Assembly: GCA_029245245.1 (NCBI GenBank)
Contig: JAQWPT010000034.1
Coordinates: forward strand, 1 to 64,000
DNA from: Phycisphaerales bacterium
Lineage (GTDB): Bacteria; Planctomycetota; Phycisphaerae; Phycisphaerales; SM1A02
Reading direction: 5' to 3'
Length of the DNA stretch: 64,000 nucleotides
Part shown: one piece after another, positions 17,100 through 26,622 of the stretch
How positions within the stretch are numbered: the first letter of the stretch is position 1
Layout: every line of letters begins with the position of its first letter
Made by a program: the position numbers and the translations under genes
Notes under the pieces: model-generated
Told to the model about the DNA's origin: nothing
Seen by the model: only the letters and a program-made list of their open reading frames with translations
The model's database searches: none

Positions 17100-18230
17100 T
17101 CAGCTGCGAATCCAGCCAAATCGCGCCAACGAGATCGGCAACAGGACGATCACCGGCAGGAATGCACCCAATGCAGGCGAGATGCCCGGCAGCGGAACGA
17201 GCATGAAGGTCGCCACGACGAGGTACAGCGGCACCACCACCACCGCGCACAGGAGACTCCGGGCCAGCAGGCTCGTGGGTTCACGGTGCATGAAGAACGG
17301 CAGTGCAATGAGCATCACCAGGATGTTCACCAGGATCGAAGCCCAACGAGCGTACCGGCTGCGGCGAAGCGCGTCCGCTTCCTGCACATCGGGGCTTTCA
17401 AGCAGTTCGTTGATCTGACCAGTACTGAGCATGCCCGTGTACTGTCCGAATCGCCGCACGGTCAGCAGGCCTGGCGACAGATCCGTCGTGAACCGTTCGA
17501 GGGGCTCGGGCCGTGACGCCATGGTGAAGTCCTCGCCATCATGCTTGATCTTCACCACGGTTCCAGCATCGAGCATCCAGCAGAGTTCCTGCTCGTCCCA
17601 GGTCGCCGTGGAGGCACGGATCCGTTCCACCGTCCGCCCCTTCTCGTCCCGGATGATGATCGACGGATTCTCCAGTTGTCCCTGGATCGGATCGAAGGCC
17701 GGAGACTGCATCAGACGCCCCTGGGAATCCATTGTGAATGGAACAGGAAAGGCCGATGTGCCCTCCATGCCGATCTGGTCGTGCCCGCGGAGCAGCAGCG
17801 GTGCCAGCCGGGGAAGCACCAGCTCCTGGTTGACGACCTGCAACAGGCCGAATCCCAGGACCACCCAGAGGATCGGGGCCGAGGCTCGGAAGAGGCTGCG
17901 ACCTGTGGCAAGCATCGCCACCAGTTCGCGACTTCGGCTCATCTGGGAAAGCGTGAAGGCGACGGCGCCGATGGCCACCAACCCGTGCAGGTAGGCATAG
18001 AACTGGAAGAACTGGGGGCCATGAAAATTGAATGCAAGCAGGAAGGCCATCGACAATCGACGGATCAGCCCGACATCCTCGGGCAGGCGATCACGTGCGA
18101 CTTCGTCGAATCGCTCAAGGTTCAGAATGATATCGATCGTTGCTGCGAACAGGTACAGCAGCAGAAAGAGGATGAGGAAGTTCACCAGCACCCGTATCAC
18201 GATGTAACGATCAAGAATCTGCACGAACAA
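17100..18230 (-). CDS. LptF/LptG family permease (short form)
   Basis: 376 aa from a TTG at 18230; the frame also allows an ATG at 18305, which would overlap the upstream gene by 56 bp. Six membrane segments are visible: three at the N-terminus (LFVQILDRYIVIRVLVNFL onward), a periplasmic beta-rich domain from about 150 to 270, and three near the C-terminus. The family forms the LptB2FG ABC exporter that extracts lipopolysaccharide from the inner membrane toward the Lpt bridge. The neighbouring upstream gene is the second, larger permease, so this is probably the LptG half of a heterodimer. Confidence 0.85.
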   Translation of the reverse strand: MFVQILDRYIVIRVLVNFLILFLLLYLFAATIDIILNLERFDEVARDRLPEDVGLIRRLSMAFLLAFNFHGPQFFQFYAYLHGLVAIGAVAFTLSQMSRSRELVAMLATGRSLFRASAPILWVVLGFGLLQVVNQELVLPRLAPLLLRGHDQIGMEGTSAFPVPFTMDSQGRLMQSPAFDPIQGQLENPSIIIRDEKGRTVERIRASTATWDEQELCWMLDAGTVVKIKHDGEDFTMASRPEPLERFTTDLSPGLLTVRRFGQYTGMLSTGQINELLESPDVQEADALRRSRYARWASILVNILVMLIALPFFMHREPTSLLARSLLCAVVVVPLYLVVATFMLVPLPGISPALGAFLPVIVLLPISLARFGWIRS

Positions 18231-18249
18231 TGACCGGTAGACGGTTCCT

Positions 18250-19881
18250 TCAGTGACGGGACAGGCGCACGAAGCACCCACAGATGAGCAGGAGGAGAAT
18301 TGCACTGCCGGACCACATGATCACGAGACCGAGGGTGACACTGCCCGCCCGGATCATGCTGCTGCCGCTGGAGATCAGGACAAGGTCCAGCAGCGCGGGA
18401 AGAAAGGCCCAGAGGTAGACCGACAGGGGAAGACTGTGCCGCATGAGCATGGCCAGCATCGCTCCCAGCAGCAACAGCAGGAACGCCGTCAAGGAGAGTG
18501 CATACCGACGATTGAGCCGGCTGATGACCTGCCGCTCGAGTCCGGAAATCTTGAAATCCAGGTACTCCAACCGTTCCACGAGGATTGGTGACTTCCAGGC
18601 GGGGTCGATTCCATCGGCGATCACGACGACCTCCTCCAGAGGCAGCGACGAGTAGTCGATTTCACCTCCTACGGGAACGACCAGATCAGGAACAAGAATC
18701 CGTTCACGCGTATTGGAGCGAATGGAATCCGGTAGATCCTCGACGGTCAGATCAAGAAGTTCCAGGTTGTACTGCTTGCCCTGGATGCCTCCCTCGGGGC
18801 GGCTCAACAACTGCGTACCCTTGGACAGGAACTGGCGGCTCGGCACTCCGTTGCTTCGCTCGATGATCTGGACCGGAGAACCGTCGAAATTCCGAAATGC
18901 GTTGTGAACGACGATGTCCGCCATGATCTGGTATGACCGGCCCATGGGCCCTTGCTGAACAAGATTGACCTCGCCATCACGCGCAACGATCTGGTACAGC
19001 TGGCTCGACACGTCGATGTCACCAAGGCAATCGACGATTTCCATCCGGATACGATCAACCTGCGGGTAGGCCTGGGGGTTGTCATGGATGTACAGCAGTT
19101 CCGATCGGGTCATCGCCCCGGGCTCACCCATCTCGGGGCTTGGAATCGGAATGGCATGGGTCGGTTCCAGCCTCGGGAAACCACGCAGATCACCAGTGAT
19201 GCTGTCGTAGGAAACAGCATCCTCCATGACCAGTTTCAGAAGAATGGCGCCCGGCTTTCGGTAGATGTCGATGATCGCATCCGCAGCCGTGACGTCCGTG
19301 AGTGACCGTCCCTTCTTGTCGAGCTGGGCGGCGATCATCTTACGAAGGCGGATGCGCTCATCGGCACCCGTATCCTGCGGTTCGTCGTAGATCTCCACGT
19401 GCTCGGCAAGAATCTGCATCCCTTCGAACTCGAACGGAACACCCTTCTCGACGGAATGGGCGATCATTCGCGTTACGTCCCCCGCCAATGTCTTGGCCAT
19501 GAGGCCATAGAACTGGGGAATCACCGTCTGGGTCAGCAGGATCATCAGCAGGGTCAGGAAGGCCCCGAATGCAATCACGGGGGCCAGGATCATCTGGTAA
19601 CTCAGCCCGACCACCGACATGGCCAGAACCTCGTTGTCGCTGGTGAAGCGATGGAGGGCCAAGGTGCTTCCGAAGCCCGCCGAAAATGGGAGGGCGTACT
19701 GCAGCATCGGCACCATGGCGAAGAAGACGTACTTGACCGCCTGGCCAGCCGTCAGCAGCGATTCCCCTGCCAGAGGCTTGATCACGGCTCCAAAGGCGAT
19801 CACGGTCACCAGCACACCAGTGGTGATGAGGATGACCCTGATCATCTCGAAGAGGATGTAGCGGTAGAGCCGCAGCGGCAT
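18250..19881 (-). CDS. LptF/LptG family permease (enlarged periplasmic domain)
   Basis: 543 aa from the ATG at 19881 (MPLRLYRYILFEMIRV), the start that fits the family; ATGs at 19908 and 20034 are in frame. N- and C-terminal blocks of three membrane helices flank a periplasmic domain of about 320 residues, some 180 more than the usual 360-aa family member allows. A TACTGT hexamer lies five bases before the chosen ATG. It precedes the shorter permease by 20 bp, and together they would form the membrane part of an LPS exporter. lptB and lptC are not here. Confidence 0.85.
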   Translation of the reverse strand: MPLRLYRYILFEMIRVILITTGVLVTVIAFGAVIKPLAGESLLTAGQAVKYVFFAMVPMLQYALPFSAGFGSTLALHRFTSDNEVLAMSVVGLSYQMILAPVIAFGAFLTLLMILLTQTVIPQFYGLMAKTLAGDVTRMIAHSVEKGVPFEFEGMQILAEHVEIYDEPQDTGADERIRLRKMIAAQLDKKGRSLTDVTAADAIIDIYRKPGAILLKLVMEDAVSYDSITGDLRGFPRLEPTHAIPIPSPEMGEPGAMTRSELLYIHDNPQAYPQVDRIRMEIVDCLGDIDVSSQLYQIVARDGEVNLVQQGPMGRSYQIMADIVVHNAFRNFDGSPVQIIERSNGVPSRQFLSKGTQLLSRPEGGIQGKQYNLELLDLTVEDLPDSIRSNTRERILVPDLVVPVGGEIDYSSLPLEEVVVIADGIDPAWKSPILVERLEYLDFKISGLERQVISRLNRRYALSLTAFLLLLLGAMLAMLMRHSLPLSVYLWAFLPALLDLVLISSGSSMIRAGSVTLGLVIMWSGSAILLLLICGCFVRLSRH

Positions 19882-20157
19882 GGTCAACAGTATCCCATCT
19901 GGGGTCATCAGGCCGCGAATCGGGTCCTGCCGGCCCGGAATGCGGTCCGAATCATCGTATCGACCTATCGGACCCCGCCGTGACAATCTGGGGGGCTGGT
20001 GCGGCCTGGGTGAGCCCGCATATCCCCAATCCACACGGACTGGGTTCGATGCACCGAAGACATGGCCCCAGCAATTCGACGTTGGAAGCAGCGGTGCATC
20101 CCAGTGGCCGGATCCACCCGCTCATCCCCCAAGGCCACGAGGAGACGCGGATCACAG

Positions 20158-20661
20158 ATGGAACCAGTACCCATCCATATCTGTCGCATCCAGGCATCCT
20201 CATGCCGGGTGTCACACCGCCGCAGCCGCTCCACGAGCAGCCGCAGGGGGCTGACACTCGTGGAGTCCCTGCTCGCCTCCGCCCTCCTGCTGACCGTCGT
20301 GACCGCGGTACTCTCGGCTCTTTCGGCCGGCTACCAGCATGCTCGCGAGGCCCAGGGGCTCGTCACGGCAAGCCTCGCCGCCGAGCACCTGATGGCCCAG
20401 GTGACCTCCGACACCTATGCATCGATTCCCGACTGGAACGGGTGGGACGAATCCCCCGGAAGTCTCGTGGGCGAATCCGAATCCGATCTTCCAGGCCTGT
20501 TTGCGCTCGTCGGCAGGCGGGTGCTTGTCGAGACCGGCGAACACGCGCTGGAGACCCTCCAGGTGCTTGTCAGCGGGGTCACGGTCACGATCGAGAGCTA
20601 CGACGACACGGGCCGGGTCCTCACCCGCCTGGTGCGGTTCATTCCGGAGCCCCAGGCATGA
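20158..20661 (+). CDS. GspI-like minor pseudopilin
   Basis: 167 aa. A long basic leader ends RRG (Gly31), followed by LTLVESLLASALLLTVVTA with Glu at +5: the prepilin peptidase signal. Positions 32-55 are the hydrophobic helix; the small C-terminal domain (QVLVSGVTVTIESYDD) fits the GspI size class. It is the first of four genes joined by ATGA overlaps. Minor pseudopilins I, J, K and H cap the pseudopilus of type II secretion-like machines. No secretin, ATPase or major pseudopilin gene is nearby. Confidence 0.85.
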   Translation: MEPVPIHICRIQASSCRVSHRRSRSTSSRRGLTLVESLLASALLLTVVTAVLSALSAGYQHAREAQGLVTASLAAEHLMAQVTSDTYASIPDWNGWDESPGSLVGESESDLPGLFALVGRRVLVETGEHALETLQVLVSGVTVTIESYDDTGRVLTRLVRFIPEPQA

Positions 20662-21302
20662 TGCGGAACCAATCACATCCCGGCCGCCATGCTGGAACGC
20701 GCCGCGGGTTCACCCTGCTGGAGACGATCCTCGCCATCTCAATTACCGCCATGGTGGGAGCCGGCATCGCCACGATGATGGCCGTGCTTGGATCGGATGC
20801 GAGCATGCAGTACGACCTCCGATCGGTGCTCGTCCGATCGAGTGCCGCCCAGTCCCGCCTTTCGGCCTACATCGCCCCCGCTCGGTGCCTTCTCGAGGCT
20901 GATGCTGGTGCACTCGTCCTCTGGTTCGACGATTCGCGGGACAGCGACACGATCCACGCCTCGGAACTTCGATGGATCACCCATGATCCGATCACTCGGC
21001 GGGTCAACGTCGAGTTCGTCTCCTTCCCGGCCTCATGGTCGCAGTCCGCCCGCGCCCTGGCGGACACCGAGTACGGACTGTCGACCAATTGGGACGTGGT
21101 CCGCAACGAGTTCGATGCCCGTGATCTGCTCGTCAGTGTCCCACTGATCGACGATGTCGAGACGATCACCTTCCAACCCGACGACGCACCCCTGATCGAC
21201 GCACAGGTCGTCGAAACCGAACTCGCCATGGCCACCTCCGCGGACCCCATCCAGGTCACCCTCACGGAATCCATCCGGATGCACCATCCCCCGACGCAAT
21301 GA
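20658..21302 (+). CDS. GspJ-like minor pseudopilin
   Basis: 214 aa. It starts at the ATG that overlaps the previous stop (ATGATG). The leader ends RRG (Gly17), then FTLLETILAISITAMVGAGI with Glu at +5. The globular part is about 180 residues, typical of GspJ. Translational coupling to the I-type gene and to the next gene suggests fixed stoichiometry. Confidence 0.85.
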   Translation: MMRNQSHPGRHAGTRRGFTLLETILAISITAMVGAGIATMMAVLGSDASMQYDLRSVLVRSSAAQSRLSAYIAPARCLLEADAGALVLWFDDSRDSDTIHASELRWITHDPITRRVNVEFVSFPASWSQSARALADTEYGLSTNWDVVRNEFDARDLLVSVPLIDDVETITFQPDDAPLIDAQVVETELAMATSADPIQVTLTESIRMHHPPTQ

Positions 21303-22867
21303 ACACCTCCCTTCGTCCAACCCGACATGAACGTGGCGTGGCCCTCCTGCTGGTCCTGGTCGCCATGGCCACCGCTACGACCCTGACCATCGGGTGGCTG
21401 GCAAGCCAGGACAACGCAAGCCTAATCGGCCGCAACGTCGTCGCGACCTCCGAGGCCAGGAGCGTGGCATCCAGTGGACTCGACCTTGCCATCTCTGTCA
21501 TGCAGACCGAAACGGACTGGCGCACGAAGCACCAGGACGGTGTCCTGTTCCGAGACCTTGCCGTCGGCGATGGCACGATCCACCTCTCGCTGCTGGATCC
21601 CACGACCAACCTCCCCCCCACCAGTGAGAGTGTTGAGATCCACGTGATCTCGACGGCGACCGTAGGCGCGATCTCCCAGAGCGTCGCGGCGTACGTCTCA
21701 CTGCTTGGCGGAGACGAAGACGAGGATCTCCAGCAGAACGTCTCGGGATTCGCCCTCTTCTCGTTGTCGACCATCGAGATCAATGACAACGCCACCGTGG
21801 CAAGATGGTCCGCAGCCCCGGCCAGTGCGCTGGGTCACCGACTTGCGATGGGCACGGCCTCGAGTGCCTCCAGGAGCGTACGCATCGGGGACAACGCCGC
21901 CACGATCGACACGACGCTCTATCACGGCCAGGGACCGTCCCCCGCCCTGATGATCAACAGCACCGAGTTCGATGTCAACACGATGGAGTTGCCGTGGCCA
22001 CTCGCACTTGATGGCGCTCAGACTCCCCTGGACTCCAGCACTGCATCCATGCCGTCACCCGGGAACATGGGAGCATTGGATGAAGTCCCCGCAGGTTCAC
22101 TGCGACTGGGCTCCCATGACGTGCTCCATGTCTCTCCAGCATTCCCCCTGCTGGTCGAAGGCGACCTCCTGCTTGATCCCGGAGCACGGCTCGTGATCGA
22201 GGGTGATGCCCGACTGCAGGTTGGCGGCACCCTGGTCATGGACGACGCCTCGATCGAACTGCTGCCCCATGCCACGCTGCATGCCGTGGTCGCAGCCGGA
22301 GCCGTGATCAGCGACTCGCGCATCGGCTCAATGGATGGGTGGATCGACCCGAATCGAATCACGTTGTCACATGGCGCCGACGATACGTTGGCCCACACAT
22401 GGCACATCAGCGGCGACTCCAGCCTCACTGGATGCATCGATGGGCGAGCCATCGACGTCGTGCTGCAGGATGATGCGGTCGTCCAGGGGCGAATCGCCGC
22501 CAACCGCATCACGCTCAACGACTCCTCCTGCCTGCTCTACGATCACGGACTCTCCGAAGGCATTGGCCAGCCCCGGGCTGGAAGACTCCTCCACGAGGTT
22601 CGGGATTCCCGCCGGAGCAGAAGTCGATTCCTGGATCGACTGCCTGGAGCCTTTCTCGATTCAATGCGTGCATTGGGTGATGATCGGGACTGGAATCAAC
22701 GTTCATGGCCCAAGGGAGCGCGAACCCGCGGCAATGCTGGACCGTACCGGGGATGGCGGCATGACCCGACGCCCCGGCCGGTACCGGTCGAATGCAGGCT
22801 GCTGACCCATGGCATCGATGCATGCTCGTGGGAAGCAATGGTGCTCCAACAGGAGGGCAGACAATGA
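21299..22867 (+). CDS. GspK-like pseudopilin with polymer-like extension
   Basis: 522 aa. The leader ends ERG (Gly13), then VALLLVLVAMATATTLTIGW; Glu+5 is missing, as is normal for the tip pseudopilin GspK. After about residue 160 the protein lacks the usual GspK domains and instead looks like stacked beta-strands (DLLLDPGARLVIEGDARLQV and following). The last 100 residues are Arg-rich and have weaker G/C bias at third positions than another frame; a frameshift near 22570 is possible. In the present frame the stop overlaps the next gene as ATGA, like the other junctions. Confidence 0.75.
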   Translation: MNTSLRPTRHERGVALLLVLVAMATATTLTIGWLASQDNASLIGRNVVATSEARSVASSGLDLAISVMQTETDWRTKHQDGVLFRDLAVGDGTIHLSLLDPTTNLPPTSESVEIHVISTATVGAISQSVAAYVSLLGGDEDEDLQQNVSGFALFSLSTIEINDNATVARWSAAPASALGHRLAMGTASSASRSVRIGDNAATIDTTLYHGQGPSPALMINSTEFDVNTMELPWPLALDGAQTPLDSSTASMPSPGNMGALDEVPAGSLRLGSHDVLHVSPAFPLLVEGDLLLDPGARLVIEGDARLQVGGTLVMDDASIELLPHATLHAVVAAGAVISDSRIGSMDGWIDPNRITLSHGADDTLAHTWHISGDSSLTGCIDGRAIDVVLQDDAVVQGRIAANRITLNDSSCLLYDHGLSEGIGQPRAGRLLHEVRDSRRSRSRFLDRLPGAFLDSMRALGDDRDWNQRSWPKGARTRGNAGPYRGWRHDPTPRPVPVECRLLTHGIDACSWEAMVLQQEGRQ

Positions 22868-23352
22868 GACGTGGTATCAGCCTCATCGAATTGATGATCG
22901 TGCTTGCGATCATGGCCATCGCCGCCATGCTCGTCATCCCATCCTGGGGCACGACAGCAACTGTCCGGGCCGATGCGGCCGCCCACATGCTGCTCAGCGA
23001 CATCGAGTATGCCCAGGTCCACTCGATCGCGAACCCGGATGATCCCATCGGCGTCGTACTTGCCAACGATGGAACCGGCTACTGGCTGTCCTACCAGGAC
23101 GAACCGGAAATTCCGATCGCCCGCGGCGACAGCGGCGATCCCTACCAGGTGGTCTTCGGCAAGGGTCGCGCATCGTTCAGCGACGGCGTCTTCGCCTCCG
23201 CTGACAACGTGCCGGATGGCATCCTGCTCTTCGACGCGCTTGGGGGCCTGGCCAACCCGACCGTGGACCCCGCCTACCTGTTGTCCTGCGAAGATGCCGA
23301 GGTCCGGATGACGGTGCGCGCCGGCACCGGATTCATCCAGATCCATCACTGA
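22864..23352 (+). CDS. GspH-like minor pseudopilin
   Basis: 162 aa. The leader is only MRRG, then ISLIELMIVLAIMAIAAMLV with Glu at +5. The C-terminal part includes LLSDIEYAQVHSIANPDDPI and fits the H-type/FimT group. It is the last gene of the four-gene pseudopilin operon and ends 6 bp before the converging dockerin gene. An ATG at 22792 is in frame but would place the leader internally. Confidence 0.85.
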   Translation: MRRGISLIELMIVLAIMAIAAMLVIPSWGTTATVRADAAAHMLLSDIEYAQVHSIANPDDPIGVVLANDGTGYWLSYQDEPEIPIARGDSGDPYQVVFGKGRASFSDGVFASADNVPDGILLFDALGGLANPTVDPAYLLSCEDAEVRMTVRAGTGFIQIHH

Positions 23353-23358
23353 TCGGCA

Positions 23359-24246
23359 TCAGCCGCAATCACCCCAGACATCAAGAATCGCAAGCAGGTC
23401 ACTGATGTCGACGGCACCGTCGCCGTTCATATCCTCGATACAACCACTGCATGCACCCCAGCTGCTGATCACGTTCAACAGGTCATTTACATCAACTGCT
23501 CCGTCACCATCGGTATCCCCGTCACACTCGTCGGAAGGACACGTATGGTCGCTGCCGCAGACCGATCCAGGGCCATGGAACGTGGTGCCGATGCCGCTCT
23601 CGCAGTTGTACTGTGGGACTTCGGCGCAGTAGCCGTTGGACAGGCAGCAGGCACCGATCGGGGAATCGATGTCGACCACCAGGGACAGCCTTGCGCCACC
23701 GGGCCAGGAGTTCATGACATTCACCCCGGAGGTGGTGGACACGTACAGGCAGATGACCAGGCCATCTTCTGTCCGAGCCGCCTCGATCTGGCTGGCGGGA
23801 ATGTTGAACGAGAAGCCGCCTCCCCACATGTAGAAATAGTTCGACCAGGAGGGGGAGTTCATGACCGAATACGCCAGGGTCGTCGTCAGGGAAGAGCTGG
23901 CGGGCTTCACCGAGAAGGTCGCATTGCCTCCCATGTCGTTGTACTCGGTCACGCCCTTGAAGGACGCACTGGACACGGTGGCATTTTCCGGCAGGTCCGA
24001 GAGGTCGAAGAGCCAGAGGGCAGCCCCCTTGCTCTGGACGCAACTGCCGTAGACCGTCTGGCAGTTCTGCGTATTCGTGTAGCTGCCGTCTCCATACGAA
24101 CCCAGTGCATTCCATGTGCAGCAACTCGTCGCTCCGAGTCTGTTCGTCTGGGACCAGGGAATTTCGATCGTCTCCTGGGCTCCGCCGAAGGCGGAAGACG
24201 ACCACATGATCGTGGCAAGAAATGCAACTGATGCGAAGCGTTTCAT
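23359..24246 (-). CDS. Secreted protein with Cys-rich module and dockerin repeats
   Basis: 295 aa. A signal peptide (MKRFASVAFLATIMWSSSAFG) precedes a beta-rich domain of about 170 residues. Residues about 194-240 are a six-cysteine module starting GACC. The C-terminus has two dockerin-like calcium loops: DTDGDGAVDVNDLLNVI and DMNGDGAVDISDLLAIL, ending WGDCG. It is a paralogue of the broken gene just upstream; the two lie head to tail with no gap. The function of the N-terminal domain is unknown. Dockerins classically bind cohesins, but none is visible here. Confidence 0.85.
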   Translation of the reverse strand: MKRFASVAFLATIMWSSSAFGGAQETIEIPWSQTNRLGATSCCTWNALGSYGDGSYTNTQNCQTVYGSCVQSKGAALWLFDLSDLPENATVSSASFKGVTEYNDMGGNATFSVKPASSSLTTTLAYSVMNSPSWSNYFYMWGGGFSFNIPASQIEAARTEDGLVICLYVSTTSGVNVMNSWPGGARLSLVVDIDSPIGACCLSNGYCAEVPQYNCESGIGTTFHGPGSVCGSDHTCPSDECDGDTDGDGAVDVNDLLNVISSWGACSGCIEDMNGDGAVDISDLLAILDVWGDCG

Positions 24247-25118
24247 TGGCATGTACCCCAATTGTCCATGACGTTGAGAAGATCACTGATATCGACCGAT
24301 CCACTGCCATCCAAGTCGGCAGCACAATCGGCACACGGTCCCCAGGCACTGATCACAGCGAGCAGGTCGATCACATTGACCTGGCCGTCATCGTCGATGT
24401 CACCGTCGCACCCATCGGACGGACAGGTGCTGTCCGATCCACACGTCGAGCCCGGTCCGTAGAAGACGGTGTTCTGTCCATTTTCACACGTGTGCTGGGG
24501 AAGTTCGGCGCAGTAGCCGTTGGACAGGCAGCATGCTCCAATCGGCGAGATGCCGTTGATGATGATGCGAGGCGCGAGATTGCCGTAGTTGATGTAGGAC
24601 ACCCCGCTCCACGCGCTACTGGAAATCTGGGTGCAGATGTAGCCACCAGCCAGGCCTTCCACAAGGACTTCCGACGTGAGTTCGTACGAGATCTGGGATC
24701 CCGTGTACGACTGGGACAGGAGCATCATGTCCCCGTTCGTCCGCATTTCACTGCAGTAGGACGAACTCAGGATCTGGTTGTCCGCATCGATGTAGATTCC
24801 GCAGTAGTCCTCGAAACTGGTCTGCGGATGATTCCAGGTGAAGGTCGCTGCACTCACCTCGAATCCCTCGGGGAGGGCATCGGCAATCTCGAATCACCAC
24901 GCAACGCGCCGCCTCGACTGCCCACAACCGTAGATTCCGAAATCCTGGCAGGTCATGCCCGACAGGTACGAGGTGTTGCTGTTCTGGTAGGTAGTCGGAC
25001 TGCAGCACGAACTGTCGTCGATGACGCCCGATTGCACCGGGTACACGACGATCTGCTCAGTTCCCGCCAGTACGGTTCCAGCCGACAGCAGCAGTGGTAA
25101 TACGATCGCAACTCTCAT
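24243..25118 (-). pseudogene. Secreted dockerin protein broken by an in-frame TGA
   Basis: A start at 25118 has an AGGAGA ribosome-binding site and encodes a signal peptide (MRVAIVLPLLLSAGTVLAG). The frame meets TGA at 24894-24896 and continues in the same frame to 24243 with an intact domain, a GACC six-cysteine module and two dockerin loops (DIDDDGQVNVIDLLAVI, DLDGSGSVDISDLLNVM). Alignment with the intact paralogue downstream puts the TGA where that protein has Leu in ALWLFDL. A single base change from TTA would explain it. Real nonsense mutation, consensus error and read-through are all possible. Confidence 0.8.
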
Positions 25119-25502
25119 GATCCTGTCTCCTTGCAAGGACCAGAGCAGCGTGAACCATCCAATCAAATCGATGTGAAACCACCCCCACAAACAGGGTCGT
25201 ATCGCACGTTTCATGATCACGAAGGCACAACATGCTCCGCGTCTCCCGGCCGATCACACATGAATCGACCTAACATGGTTCGCCGAAGCGAACACGACGT
25301 GGTACTGGTGAACCTCTCAACGGAGCATTCCATGACTCCATGAGTCCGGAAATCGTGCCGGACTCACTGGTTCAACCAAGCGGACTGAATGATATCAAAC
25401 TGTACTGAGATTACTACACCCAAAATACGAACCACGAGATACTGCCCGGAATCGGGCACCATCCCGCGATTCCTACTCACAGCGGAGTGGTGACAAGACA
25501 CC
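25119..25502. other. Intergenic region between divergent genes
   Basis: This 384-bp gap is more A+T-rich than its surroundings, mainly from 25380 to 25440. It must hold the promoter of the dockerin pair (minus). I see no convincing small gene, hairpin terminator or repeat. Confidence 0.5.
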
Positions 25503-25534
25503 ATGCATGAAATTGGAGAGCAACTCAAAACTGC

Positions 25535-25540
25535 TACGAT
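25535..25540 (+). promoter_or_regulatory. -10-like box before the PrpF-family gene
   Basis: TACGAT ends seven bases before the ATG at 25548, with no Shine-Dalgarno sequence. It supports 25548 rather than the in-frame ATG at 25503 as the start. Confidence 0.4.
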
Positions 25541-25547
25541 CAGCGAG

Positions 25548-26618
25548 ATGACGAAGCAGGCGATTCCATGCGTGGTGATGCGAGGAGGGACCTCCAAGGG
25601 GGTGTACCTTCTTGCCCGGGATCTCCCGAGCGATATCAACGAGCGTGACCGGCTCCTGCTGAGCATCATGGGATCCCCGGACCCCCGCCAGATCGATGGA
25701 CTGGGTGGCGCAACGACGCTCACGAGCAAGGTCGCGATCGTTTCGACGTCGAGCCGTGAGGACTGCGACGTCGAGTACCTGTTTGCCCAGGTTGGAGTGG
25801 ATACCAGCGTTGTCGACACCGGCCCCACCTGCGGCAACATGCTCACGGGAGTCGGCACCTTCGCGATCCTGCGCGGCCTCGTGAAGACCAGTGACGGGGA
25901 AACGGACATCCGGGTCTGGGACGTCAATACGGAATCACGAATGAACATCGTGGTTCCAACGCCGGGTGGATGCATCGAGTACGAAGGTGAAGCATCCATC
26001 GACGGCGTTCCCGGAACCGCGGCCCCGATCCACGTGGAGTTCCTGGATGTGCTGGGCCCGACAACCGGACGACTCTTTCCCACCGGCAATTTTCGGGATG
26101 TGATCGAAGGAGTTGATGTGAGCTGCATCGACTCGGTCAACCCCGTGGTGCTTCTGCATGCATCCGACCTTGGCGAATCCGGTCACGAGGATCCGGCGCA
26201 ACTGGATTCGGACCACCCGATGCTCATCCGGCTTGAGGAGATTCGGCGGGGCGCCTCGCTTGCCATGGGCCTCGGCGATGCCACCGACCGCGTCCTGCCC
26301 AAGATCGCCCTGCTCTCACCTCCCATTGCCGGGGGCCACATCTGCTCCCGATACTTCACCCCCACCCACTGCCACGAAGCTCATGCGGTCAGCGGCGCCA
26401 TCGCGGTGGCAATCGCCGCGCAGTGCCCCGGAACGGTTGCCGAGGACATTGGCAGGCACGAGGATGGTGATCGACGAACGGTGACCATTGAGCACCCCTC
26501 GGGGCACCTCGACGTCGTGTTGCGAATCGACCCGGACCTGCCACCGCCGGATGCCGTGATCTCGGCCGGAGTCATCCGTACCGCTCGCCCGATCATGGAC
26601 GGAACGGTCTTCGCCTGA
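25548..26618 (+). CDS. PrpF/GalD-family isomerase (4-oxalomesaconate tautomerase-like)
   Basis: 356 aa from 25548; an ATG at 25503 adds 15 residues. The N-terminal PCVVMRGGTSKGVYLL is the family hallmark, with PTCGNMLTGVG in the first diaminopimelate-epimerase-like half and ASLAMGLGDATDRVLPKI in the second. PrpF isomerises 2-methylaconitate in the methylcitrate cycle; GalD is a 4-oxalomesaconate tautomerase in gallate breakdown. No prpBCD or gallate genes are near, so the substrate is open. It ends 4 bp before the converging desaturase gene. Confidence 0.85.
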   Translation: MTKQAIPCVVMRGGTSKGVYLLARDLPSDINERDRLLLSIMGSPDPRQIDGLGGATTLTSKVAIVSTSSREDCDVEYLFAQVGVDTSVVDTGPTCGNMLTGVGTFAILRGLVKTSDGETDIRVWDVNTESRMNIVVPTPGGCIEYEGEASIDGVPGTAAPIHVEFLDVLGPTTGRLFPTGNFRDVIEGVDVSCIDSVNPVVLLHASDLGESGHEDPAQLDSDHPMLIRLEEIRRGASLAMGLGDATDRVLPKIALLSPPIAGGHICSRYFTPTHCHEAHAVSGAIAVAIAAQCPGTVAEDIGRHEDGDRRTVTIEHPSGHLDVVLRIDPDLPPPDAVISAGVIRTARPIMDGTVFA

Positions 26619-26622
26619 GGCG

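Noticed and set aside
24243-25118. TGA at 24894 as selenocysteine or a recoded codon
   Set aside because: The paralogue has Leu there, there is no redox context, and no SECIS-like hairpin was noticed; a nonsense change is simpler.
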